Origin: an uncultured Chthoniobacterales bacterium
Lineage (GTDB): Bacteria > Verrucomicrobiota > Verrucomicrobiae > Chthoniobacterales > UBA10450
Direction: 5' to 3'
DNA length: 13,349 nt
Assembly: GCA_955652855.1 (NCBI GenBank)
Contig: CATPCN010000602.1
Span: 1 to 13,349 of the forward strand
Below, one piece after another: positions 6,999 to 13,349 of the stretch. The position numbers and the translations under genes were made by a program. The notes beneath the pieces were generated by a model. It saw only the letters and a list, made by a program, of their open reading frames with translations, did not search any database and was not told the DNA's origin. The stretch's first letter is position 1, and the number at the start of each line of letters is the position of its first letter.

Positions 6999-8114
6999 AT
7001 GACACTGACTGTCGCTGTTGATGCGCGAAGTGCAATCTCTCCAGAGCCGCGTGGCGAAGGCAAGAGCCTACTACGCCTATATCGAGAGATCGCGGCCATC
7101 CGCCCGAACTGGAGGTTCGTTTTCTTCGGTGTGTCGGGACGTGGCGTGTCTGGCGAAGTCCTCGCCCAAATCCCTCGCGCAAGCGTGTACCTGTTCGATC
7201 TCCCCGGATTCCGCTTCAACACTTGGGAAAACATCGGACTTCCTCTTCGTGCGTGGCGCGCCGGCGCGCAGGTGCTGCACTGCGCCGGCAGCAGCTGTCC
7301 TCGATATTCGCCAATACCGGTGGTGATGACCGTCCATGATGTAATCCCTCTCGTTATCGATGACGGCCTGCCAGCCGCGGAGATCGCCAAATTCAGTCGC
7401 CAAATCCAATTTGGCCTTCGTAGCGCAAAGGGCGTAATTGCGGTCTCGCACAACACGTCGCGAGATCTCGCGCGGCTGTTTCCGTGGGCGGAGGGCCGCA
7501 TTAGGGTCATCCATTGGGGTGGCGATGTGCTCCCAGAGGACCAATCGACGCATAGCGAGCGCTACGTTCTGGCTTTTGGCGGTGGGGCGCGGCGTAAAAA
7601 CACCACGAACCTGCTCAAGGCTTTCTGGATCGCATCTCAGGCTGTGGGCGATGTGCGGCTTAAGATTGTCGGTATTAACACGCCCGCCCTGCGACAAACA
7701 TTGCTGGCGACGATCGACGCGCGTGGGCTGGGGTCGGCCATCGACCTCTTGAGCTTCGTAAACGAGGCGCAACTCGACGCTCTCTATCGGAACGCCTATT
7801 GCCTTCTCTATCCGTCGCTTTATGAGGGATTTGGCGTTCCCTTGCTCGAAGCAATGGGGCGTGGCGTACCGGTGATAGCCTCGGCCTCGTCATCGATTCC
7901 CGAGGTGGTGGGTGATGCCGCGCTTATGACGAATCCGACCGACCCCGAAGAAACGGCCAGCGCGCTCATCCGCCTGCTTTCGGACGGTTCACTTTGGGCT
8001 ACATTGAAGAAGCGCTCGCGCGAACAGTGCGGGCAATTTTCTTGGCGGGTCGCGGCGGAGAGCACAGCCAGAGTGTTGGAAATGGCGACGTGCGGCGCGA
8101 ACGAATTCAAGTAA
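6999..8114 (+). CDS. Glycosyltransferase family 4 (mannosyltransferase-like GT-B)
   Basis: This 371-residue GT-B protein probably extends the lipid-linked repeat unit in the cytosol. The N-terminus VAVDARSA is typical of the WbpZ/MtfB-like branch, as are VLHCAGSSCP (92-101), VMTVHDVIPLV (109-119) and VIAVSHNTSRDL (147-158). The donor domain has LAFGGGARRKN (191-201) and YPSLYEGFGVPLLEAMGRG (271-289), with the EX7E pair Glu276 and Glu284. SSIPEVVGDAALM (298-310) completes it. ATG 6999 is the family-like start. The nearest GGAG is about 15 bases upstream, so translation initiation may be modest. The sugar donor is not determinable. It is followed 37 bp later by the broken FkbM gene, probably once in the same operon. 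Confidence 0.9.
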   Translation: MTLTVAVDARSAISPEPRGEGKSLLRLYREIAAIRPNWRFVFFGVSGRGVSGEVLAQIPRASVYLFDLPGFRFNTWENIGLPLRAWRAGAQVLHCAGSSCPRYSPIPVVMTVHDVIPLVIDDGLPAAEIAKFSRQIQFGLRSAKGVIAVSHNTSRDLARLFPWAEGRIRVIHWGGDVLPEDQSTHSERYVLAFGGGARRKNTTNLLKAFWIASQAVGDVRLKIVGINTPALRQTLLATIDARGLGSAIDLLSFVNEAQLDALYRNAYCLLYPSLYEGFGVPLLEAMGRGVPVIASASSSIPEVVGDAALMTNPTDPEETASALIRLLSDGSLWATLKKRSREQCGQFSWRVAAESTARVLEMATCGANEFK

Positions 8115-8140
8115 CGGCGTGCACGGCGACACACGTCAAA

Positions 8141-8145
8141 AGGAG
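8141..8145 (+). promoter_or_regulatory. Ribosome binding site of the broken FkbM gene
   Basis: AGGAG lies six bases before ATG 8152. This strong, well-spaced site survives although the gene it served is broken, and it supports ATG 8152 over an in-frame TTG at 8149. Confidence 0.7.
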
Positions 8146-8151
8146 TAGTTG

Positions 8152-8580
8152 ATGACCATTGTCCTCAAGCTGCTTAGCTGGATTACTCGGAACGTGGAGA
8201 AATTCCCCGGCCGATGGCGAGTAGTTGAATGGCTGCGGGGGCATGAGCATGAACTGTATCAACTTCCGCCTGCGCGGTTATCTATTGGATCGGGTGCTGT
8301 ACTCGAAGTGGAAGCACGCAACAATCGAGATGTGTTCATCGAGGGGCTAAGCCGGAACAGTCCGCCCTAGTCTGGATGCGACGCCTACTTCGGCCCGGCG
8401 ATGTAGTGCTGGATATCGGGGCCAACATGGGTTACATGTCCATAATGGCATCTCGTTTCGTTGGCGCTAGCGGCCATGTTCATGCATTCGAGCCTTCGCC
8501 GGAGATCCCTCGCCAACCTGCGGCGCAATGTTGAGTTCAACGATTGCCGCAACGTGACTATCCGACCCGTTGGAGTGTAA
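8152..8580 (+). pseudogene. FkbM-family methyltransferase, frameshifted and truncated
   Basis: Three reading frames together spell the N-terminal half of an FkbM methyltransferase, a family that methylates sugars or related hydroxyls. Frame one (ATG 8152 to TAG 8368-8370) runs from MTIVLKLLSW to DVFIEGLSRN. The frame beginning at 8361 continues with LLRPGDVVLDIGANMGYMSI, the SAM-binding motif, and HAFEPSPE. From 8506 a third frame gives SLANLRRNVEFNDCRNVTI and stops at 8578-8580. One base appears lost near 8358, and the A at 8505 appears inserted. The C-terminal half is absent: just past the last recognisable codon the DNA becomes an inverted IS1595-type fragment. Sequencing error could explain one shift but not the truncation. 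Confidence 0.85.
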
Positions 8581-8780
8581 CCGTATTCGCCGTCACTATC
8601 GTTCACAGCGCCATCTGGGAAGATGTCGTCGACAGCGCGATAGGCGCGATAGTCGTCGGTCGAAAGCACGAAAGCAGGCTCGCTCGACGCGAACGGCCGA
8701 CGATGAAATCGTTAAGCGTCTTGCTGTCGATCTTTTCGATCACTCACGCAACCACGTTGACCTTGCGCGCTCTTGTCAAG
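8581..8780 (-). pseudogene. Decayed IS1595-family (ISXO2-like) transposase fragment
   Basis: On the minus strand the translation gives VIEKIDSKTLNDFIV and then, in a shifted frame, LSTDDYRAYRAV followed by PDGAVNDSDGEYGY. These match the central DDE region of IS1595 transposases, where V-x-x-x-T-L is followed by S/T-D-x-x-x-A-Y and V-N-H-S-x-x-E-Y. An in-frame stop interrupts the segment before VIEKID. An exact 8-bp tandem duplication at 8661-8676 causes the frameshift. Both ends of the gene are missing: the C-terminal H-T-N-x-I-E block, where the FkbM remnant begins, and the N-terminal domain. No terminal repeats were found. The fragment is nonfunctional and abuts the desaturase stop by about 40 bp. 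Confidence 0.65.
8661..8676 (+). repeat. 8-bp tandem duplication (CGAAAGCA twice)
   Basis: CGAAAGCA occurs at 8661-8668 and again at 8669-8676. Deleting one copy restores a continuous minus-strand frame reading ASLLSTDDYRAYR, so the duplication is the frameshifting lesion in the IS1595 fragment. Confidence 0.85.
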
Positions 8781-8818
8781 TATCACGTAGTCGCCCAAGT
8801 TAGGACTGCGTCCCGTGG

Positions 8819-9853
8819 TTAGGGAGTGGGAGAGCCGACATTCTTTCGCGACAGAGATTGCGCGCCGGTTGCCAATAACTCGCCTAGCGTTGTGGGTCGA
8901 TTGTTTCCACCAATGAATAGCGCATATGTGTGATGTCCGTGAATGCGATATATCTCATCGCGCATTAGCAACGTATGGGCACGTCGAAGGTTTTGGTGCG
9001 GGATACCTGGATAAAGGTGGTGCACCAAATGAAAGCCGTCACCATGAGGGTGCATTACATGCTCTTGAAACCATCCAAGCTTGTTACGCGTTGTTCCAAA
9101 TTCCGTGGTAAAGCCGAGCCCCATGTGCTCAGAAACTTCGGAAAGATAGCGGAGCGGAAGGTATATAAGCCCATACGGAACGACCCAGTAAAGCAGAATC
9201 AGATGTAACCAGCCCAACGCGTACATGATCGGCGTGGCTATACCAAGTATGACCAGTCTACGAGGTGCCGATATGTAGTCGCCATGGACCCGCCACCATG
9301 TTTTTCGAAGGAAGGCGATGACGAGCGTTTTGAGCGACTGGAACGCATTGATGTCTGGGAGGCGCCCGAGGCCTAGCTGCTCATAGCCATAGAACTCCAT
9401 ATCGCGCCCTGGTTCGGCGAAATGCCCATGATGGTCACCAACATGCGAAACGCGTTGCATCGCGGGATCAAAGCCTGGTGCAATCCACATCCCGCACAGC
9501 CATTTGCCAATCCGATCGTTGGTCTTACGATCAGCGCTCAAGTGATAATGCATGCCCTCATGCGTAAGATTTTCAAGACCCTTCTGTCGCGAGCCGATGA
9601 CGATTACGGCAAGGACATACAAGGCTACTGTTCCAGGACCGACACCGAACTGTATAAATGCTTGCCAAGACCCAATTCCTGCGGTCGCGATCAACGTCCA
9701 GTCGAGCGCGAGGGCACGGAATGTCGCCCAGGTGCTCAGGCGCTGCAACGCACGGATTTCGTTAGGGGGCACCGGGGTCTTGGGAATGTAACCACGGCGT
9801 GCGACGCCGTAAGTGTCGGGAGAAGGCGGCTTCTCAATTGGAGTCGGCGTCAT
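8819..9853 (-). CDS. Membrane fatty acid desaturase / hydroxylase family, three histidine boxes
   Basis: This 344-residue protein belongs to the membrane di-iron FA_desaturase family, which inserts double bonds (or hydroxyls) into acyl chains using O2. The histidine clusters are HEGMH (98-102), HVGDHH (137-142) and HLVHH (275-279). Further His occur at HGH (142-144), SEH (241-243) and HVMHPH (265-270). Hydrophobic segments near 49-66, 73-87, 200-215 and 216-235 fit a hairpin membrane topology. ATG 9853 was chosen because the upstream extension overlaps the end of the preceding glycosyltransferase and lacks family sequence. AAAGGA directly abuts the ATG, which is unusually close. The start follows the glycosyltransferase stop by 16 bp, indicating co-transcription. 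The substrate is unknown; context suggests an acyl chain tied to the polysaccharide or its carrier. Confidence 0.85.
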   Translation of the reverse strand: MTPTPIEKPPSPDTYGVARRGYIPKTPVPPNEIRALQRLSTWATFRALALDWTLIATAGIGSWQAFIQFGVGPGTVALYVLAVIVIGSRQKGLENLTHEGMHYHLSADRKTNDRIGKWLCGMWIAPGFDPAMQRVSHVGDHHGHFAEPGRDMEFYGYEQLGLGRLPDINAFQSLKTLVIAFLRKTWWRVHGDYISAPRRLVILGIATPIMYALGWLHLILLYWVVPYGLIYLPLRYLSEVSEHMGLGFTTEFGTTRNKLGWFQEHVMHPHGDGFHLVHHLYPGIPHQNLRRAHTLLMRDEIYRIHGHHTYALFIGGNNRPTTLGELLATGAQSLSRKNVGSPTP

Positions 9854-9869
9854 TCCTTTGCTAGTCCAT

Positions 9870-11081
9870 TCAAGCGACCATCGTGCCCATTCGTCGTTTC
9901 TTGGCGCGGCTGACCGCGGTTTCGAAGATTTTATCGAATTCGGCAGCTTTCGCCGACCAATCATAATAACTCAGGACAGTCGTTCGCCCAACTTTACCCA
10001 ATCGACGCGAGAGTTCCCTATCTTGGAGAACGCGGACTACCGCCGCGGCGAACGAAGCCGCGTCATTAGAAATCAAGATGTTTTCTCCATGAACGGCCAT
10101 TAATCCGCCGATCGCAAGCGGCGTGGCCACGATCGGCAAACCCATCGCCCAGGCCTGGAGTACTTTATTCTTGATTCCGGCCCCAGAAAGCATGGGGCAG
10201 ACGAATACGGCAGCTTGGCTCAGGTAGGGGCGAATGTCATCCACGAATCCGGTTACCCGAACTTGAGGCGCCTCCAGGCCGCGAACGCGTTCGGTTGGAT
10301 CTTTGCCTACGATGTCCAATTTGACTGAGGGAATTTGGGTCCAAATGCGTGGCAGGATGGCATTGCAGAGATATTCCGCCGCTTCAACGTTCGGTTCAAA
10401 GCGCATATTTCCCTCAAAGACGAGGCGAAAGGCGGACTGCGGTGACTCCGTCGGTACGAAATAATCTATATCGACCCCGTTGTGCACAACGCTTGTTGGA
10501 ATCCTAGGGCAAACGCGGCGAAATACCGCGGCGTCTTCTTCGGATACGAAAACTGCACAATCCGCATTGCGAAAGATACTCCGCTCGAAGAGAAACGTAG
10601 TCAGTAGGCGCTTTGTATGACGCAACACATGCAGGGGTGATCTCGCACGACGGAGTATTCGAAGCTGAGTTAACACTAGATCATCAACTATATCCGCGAG
10701 TACGCCGACAGGACCCGAACTCTCGAGGTGATGGTTCATCGAGCCGCCCCCGGAAAACCAAAGCAAATCATATGAGTCGTCATTGACTGCATCGGCGAGG
10801 AATTTCGCCACATGTTCGCTTCGAACGGTGAGGTGATCGCTCGAGGCGCTCATCCGTCGCAACAGCTGCGCGAGTGGAGACAGTGACCGACCGCTTGGCT
10901 GGGGGAAAACAGTGATGTTTCTGAATAGGTGTTTCAATTCGTTCGGAATTGGTGGATCCCCGTAACAAAGAAGATCGAACGTGTGGCGTCCGTGAAGCCT
11001 TTGTACATAGTTATAGATGCGGAGGCTCTGTCCATTTGTCAATGGAAATGGATAGCTATCGCAAATGGTCAGAATGCGCAT
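9870..11081 (-). CDS. GT-B glycosyltransferase resembling PEP-CTERM/EpsH1-associated sugar transferases
   Basis: The 403-residue protein starts ILTICDSYPFPLTNGQSLR, matching the N-terminal P-x-P-x-x-x-G pattern of the exosortase-associated sugar transferase family (TIGR03087-like). The donor half has VVHNGVD (198-204), FEGNMRFEPNVEAAEYL (222-238), VTGFVDDIRPYL (276-287) and GAGIKNKVLQAWAMGLPIVA (300-319). The position that is normally the second Glu of EX7E is Gln309, an unusual change that may alter or abolish donor chemistry. ATG 11081 starts at the family-like residues. A longer frame to 11183 adds 34 atypical residues. No clear Shine-Dalgarno is seen. It lies 16 bp before the desaturase and 176 bp after the GNAT gene. 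I am sure of the fold, less so of the exact family. Confidence 0.85.
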   Translation of the reverse strand: MRILTICDSYPFPLTNGQSLRIYNYVQRLHGRHTFDLLCYGDPPIPNELKHLFRNITVFPQPSGRSLSPLAQLLRRMSASSDHLTVRSEHVAKFLADAVNDDSYDLLWFSGGGSMNHHLESSGPVGVLADIVDDLVLTQLRILRRARSPLHVLRHTKRLLTTFLFERSIFRNADCAVFVSEEDAAVFRRVCPRIPTSVVHNGVDIDYFVPTESPQSAFRLVFEGNMRFEPNVEAAEYLCNAILPRIWTQIPSVKLDIVGKDPTERVRGLEAPQVRVTGFVDDIRPYLSQAAVFVCPMLSGAGIKNKVLQAWAMGLPIVATPLAIGGLMAVHGENILISNDAASFAAAVVRVLQDRELSRRLGKVGRTTVLSYYDWSAKAAEFDKIFETAVSRAKKRRMGTMVA

Positions 11082-11257
11082 TGTCAACTTTTCACGAACG
11101 CAACCGCAAATGACAAAAATTAGCGACAGGCCGTTCGGGAACCATGATGTCATGTGGGTGCGTGCGACACTTCGACGTTGCAAGATCGAGATTTATTGAT
11201 CCCCTGGTCGCCTCTCGGCTCGACAAAACTAGTCGTGTTTTTGCTGGGCGCAGTACG

Positions 11258-11998
11258 CTATAACGAGACGGTATTAGGATCTAAGCGCGCTACCGAAGTG
11301 TTTAGAACAATCGGTGGAGACGAGCGGGTCGTGCAGGATACTCGGAACACAGGGGGAATCGAAAAGAGGGCGACTTGGGCCCGACCAGCGCAAAGGAAAC
11401 TTGCCTTCCCAAGTGGGACCGTACCAAGTCGACGATGCGACGACAAGGACTCGCGATTGAACGCGGAAATGCGACTAACCGTCCACTCGATACCACTACG
11501 CCGAAGGTAGTCGTGGGCGGCATCCCAAAGGCGCAGAAACATTCGCCCCTTCCGGTAAATTGGTTCGATGTAAACGTCATAATCCCAAACGGCCCTGTCG
11601 ACTGGGCTGGGCAAGTAGTGGCAACGGACCTCGTCCTCCTCGTATTTTCCATATTGGAGCCAGATGAAGCCGATGAATTTGCCCCTCTTCGACGCCGCGA
11701 TGCACACTGCCCCGTCGGCGAAGCGTCTTTCGAGAACAGCTTGTGGTCGTGGAAACTGCGCAACTAAAGGATGTTCCGACGCAATCCGTTCAATTCTCAG
11801 CTCACTGGTTGGATGTGAAAGAAATGGTCGCGCAGGAACCGGCTGGGCGACCAGATAGTATTTGTGAAATCGAAGAAATCCTTTGCTCATTAGTTGGAGC
11901 GTGTGCGAAACCAAGTAAAGCGTTCCATCTTGCCAACCTAGTCGCTTCACGGCGTCCGTTATCTGGTTCCACCGCGGCATGGTGCGCTGCCCGCACAT
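11258..11998 (-). CDS. GNAT-fold N-acyltransferase-like protein of exosortase loci
   Basis: About 246 residues from ATG 11998. The N-terminal part has RFHKYYLVAQPVP (43-55), a conserved lead-in seen in GNAT proteins beside XrtA genes. The acyl-CoA-binding region is suggested by GKFIGFIWLQYGKYEEDEV (106-124) and WDYDVYIEPIYRKGRMFLRL (138-157), then SAFNRESLSSHRRLG (178-192), the usual N-x-x-S-x-x-x-x-R-L-G end of the fold. The role is presumably acyl transfer to a sugar, lipid or protein, but no substrate is known. The start is uncertain: TTG 12172 would overlap hydrolase 1 by 19 bp, ATG 11980 is a shorter option, and none has a good Shine-Dalgarno. The last 25 residues are low in conservation features. 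Confidence 0.7.
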   Translation of the reverse strand: MCGQRTMPRWNQITDAVKRLGWQDGTLYLVSHTLQLMSKGFLRFHKYYLVAQPVPARPFLSHPTSELRIERIASEHPLVAQFPRPQAVLERRFADGAVCIAASKRGKFIGFIWLQYGKYEEDEVRCHYLPSPVDRAVWDYDVYIEPIYRKGRMFLRLWDAAHDYLRRSGIEWTVSRISAFNRESLSSHRRLGTVPLGKASFLCAGRAQVALFSIPPVFRVSCTTRSSPPIVLNTSVARLDPNTVSL

Positions 11999-12153
11999 GG
12001 GCTGATCTAGATTCAAGTGTGCTCGCCCGGGGGCGGACCTGCAGGAAATATCGGCATGCTCGGATCTCGCGTACGCTTCAGTTTCAAGCAATGGTTCCTG
12101 TACAAACCGATGCAGGTGAAACGTGTCATGCCGTGTCAAACCTATCCGACAAA

Positions 12154-13035
12154 TTATCTTGAGTCGAGCCAATCCAGCACATGCTGTTCAACAGCGATTC
12201 GCCATTCTGCGCGCGAAAAAGTGTGGTCGGACCCGGGTAGCATGACCCGCTGGATCCATTTCGCCGACAAGGCGCGCGCCCACAGCGGATCAAGCGAAAC
12301 GACTTGAAGAAACTCGTGGGCGACAAGATCGTTTCCACTGAGCACTAGAAGCGTGGGCACCGGGAATGTCTCGAGTCCCCGCCTCATGCGGCCGATGAAA
12401 TCGACGTCCGGTCTTACGCTGTTGCGACCCGCCATCCGCAGATTCGCAAGGAGCGCGACTAGCATCTGGCGAACGTGAATGTTTCCCGAAAAGAGCTTTT
12501 CCCAGAATTCGCGTTGCATGACTCGGCGCGGATAGTAGTGCCTGACATGCGCCCTGGCGAGGGTCGCATCACTTCGAATCCACGGATTGAGCGCGACTAT
12601 CCCGTGCACTCGTTTGTCGATCGCGCCATACATCATCGCGGCCGACGCGGCGTCGCAGAGTCCCAGGAGGACAATTTCTTCAAGACCTGGGACGAGCCGT
12701 TGAAACATCGCGATGGCCGCTTCGACGTCGTCCTCGATCATCTCGAAGGTCCGCGGTGAGCCTGTGCCATCACCCATTCCGCGATAATCAAAGCGAAAAG
12801 TAGGATAGCCCTCGCTCGCAAGTCTTCGCGCCAGAAGAGTGAACTGCCGATGACTACCGGCGCGATATTGAGGTCCACCCACGATCACGAGGACGCCGCG
12901 GCTTTTGTGCTTGGCAGCAGCGGCAATAATACCTACAAGCTGTTCACCTTCACATTCGAATACGACTGCGCGTTCGTTCGCGGTGAATTCTACGTCCGAA
13001 GCAGTGCTACGCTGGTTCGGATCAGCGGGACGCAT
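12154..13035 (-). CDS. Exosortase A system-associated hydrolase 1 (alpha/beta hydrolase)
   Basis: This 293-residue alpha/beta-hydrolase fits the TIGR03100 family found with XrtA/PEP-CTERM clusters. Diagnostic features are NERAVVFECEGEQLVGI (20-36), VLVIVGGPQYRAGSHRQFTL (48-67) and FRFDYRGMGDGTG (80-92). The nucleophile elbow GLCDAASAA (125-133) carries Cys127 where most relatives outside the family have Ser. Asp236 in SGNDLVAHEF and His271 in PGSDHTFSR complete a likely triad. It is cytosolic, as no signal peptide is seen. Its physiological substrate is not established; thioester or ester hydrolysis is plausible. ATG 13035 gives a 46-bp overlap with the end of hydrolase 2, implying translational coupling. 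GTG 13086 would extend it further into that gene. Confidence 0.88.
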   Translation of the reverse strand: MRPADPNQRSTASDVEFTANERAVVFECEGEQLVGIIAAAAKHKSRGVLVIVGGPQYRAGSHRQFTLLARRLASEGYPTFRFDYRGMGDGTGSPRTFEMIEDDVEAAIAMFQRLVPGLEEIVLLGLCDAASAAMMYGAIDKRVHGIVALNPWIRSDATLARAHVRHYYPRRVMQREFWEKLFSGNIHVRQMLVALLANLRMAGRNSVRPDVDFIGRMRRGLETFPVPTLLVLSGNDLVAHEFLQVVSLDPLWARALSAKWIQRVMLPGSDHTFSRAEWRIAVEQHVLDWLDSR

Positions 13036-13349
13036 TCGGATATTTCTTGGGTTTGCCAAAATTGCGTGCCGGCGACGACCGTCCACTCCATATCAATGTC
13101 CGCGGCTCGCCATTTCGCCGCTATCGATTGCAACGCAGGGCTCAGGTCAGTACCATTAAGATCGGTGATTTCCACCAGTCGCGCGAGCGACTGGTGCGGA
13201 AGCGATGGCATCTCCGCGCGATCAAGCGGCAGGATCAGATCTGGTGACAGAGTATACCCGGCAACCTCGATAGCATCGCCAGCGACAAGCGCGGCCATTA
13301 GGTCGGCCGTGGTCGACCGGTTGCTACCGGCTAGGGCGTCGCTCATCAC
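12990..13349 (-). CDS. Exosortase A system-associated hydrolase 2, C-terminal part (cut by the window edge)
   Basis: The last roughly 119 residues of a protein that continues beyond the right edge. VAGDAIEVAGYTLSP, LSPALQSIAAKWRAADID and FWQTQEISECVPLI match the C-terminal third of the TIGR03101 hydrolase 2 family, which normally lies next to hydrolase 1, an acyl carrier protein and an acyl-CoA ligase. The apparent start at the edge is an internal GTG. The catalytic residues lie outside the window. It overlaps hydrolase 1 by 46 bp and is probably transcribed first in this minus-strand operon. Confidence 0.82.
   Translation of the reverse strand: MMSDALAGSNRSTTADLMAALVAGDAIEVAGYTLSPDLILPLDRAEMPSLPHQSLARLVEITDLNGTDLSPALQSIAAKWRAADIDMEWTVVAGTQFWQTQEISECVPLIRTSVALLRT

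Noticed and set aside
7077..7772. 231-codon open frame on the minus strand
   Set aside because: It lies wholly antisense to the GT4 gene at 6999-8114 and shows no domain.
9854..9964. N-terminal extension of the desaturase to 9964
   Set aside because: It overlaps the end of the glycosyltransferase in another frame and has no family resemblance; ATG 9853 is a better start.
11082..11183. 34-residue N-terminal extension of the glycosyltransferase, with a hydrophobic stretch resembling a signal
   Set aside because: The family N-terminus begins at ATG 11081, and the extension is atypical and in a low-GC intergenic stretch.
1..13349. CRISPR arrays, tRNA or rRNA genes, phage or toxin-antitoxin modules
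   Set aside because: No spaced direct repeats, cloverleaf-like segments, rRNA-like sequence or recognisable small toxin/antitoxin pairs were seen on either strand.

Overview
The window is part of an extracellular-polysaccharide biosynthesis locus from a moderately GC-rich proteobacterium. Two minus-strand genes at the right edge match the exosortase A system-associated hydrolases 1 and 2. Those families are typical of Betaproteobacteria and some Gammaproteobacteria with PEP-CTERM/exosortase A (XrtA) gene clusters, so I infer a betaproteobacterium or a related environmental gammaproteobacterium. The species cannot be told from the sequence.

Layout. (1) 1-813: a possible C-terminal end of a Val-Gly-repeat protein, then about 570 bp with no convincing gene. 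(2) 814-2235: a complete, recent-looking IS256-family insertion sequence with an intact transposase, 25-bp imperfect terminal inverted repeats and a perfect 9-bp target duplication (CTGCCCGAA). (3) 2480-8114, plus strand: a SAM-dependent methyltransferase, a GT4 glycosyltransferase, a Wzx-type flippase whose GTG start overlaps the stop of the glycosyltransferase, a second methyltransferase-like gene, and a second GT4 glycosyltransferase. A glycosyltransferase relic lies antisense in the 295-bp gap before that last gene. (4) 8152-8780: a scar made of a frameshifted, truncated FkbM-type methyltransferase joined to a decayed IS1595-family transposase fragment in the opposite direction. (5) 13349 down to 8819, minus strand: hydrolase 2 (cut by the window edge), hydrolase 1, a GNAT-fold N-acyltransferase, a glycosyltransferase of the type linked to exosortase systems, and a three-histidine-box fatty acid desaturase.

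How it fits together (inference). The glycosyltransferases would assemble a repeat unit on a lipid carrier. The methyltransferases would decorate it and the flippase would move it across the inner membrane. The minus-strand genes suggest an acyl branch: two alpha/beta-hydrolases, an acyltransferase-like protein and a desaturase. This branch may make or attach an unsaturated acyl group, or tailor a lipid linked to the polymer. No polymerase, chain-length regulator, initiating transferase or exosortase lies in the window; they would be expected outside it. The plus-strand and minus-strand runs converge at the 8.6-8.8 kb scar, which looks like a recombination junction between two modules.
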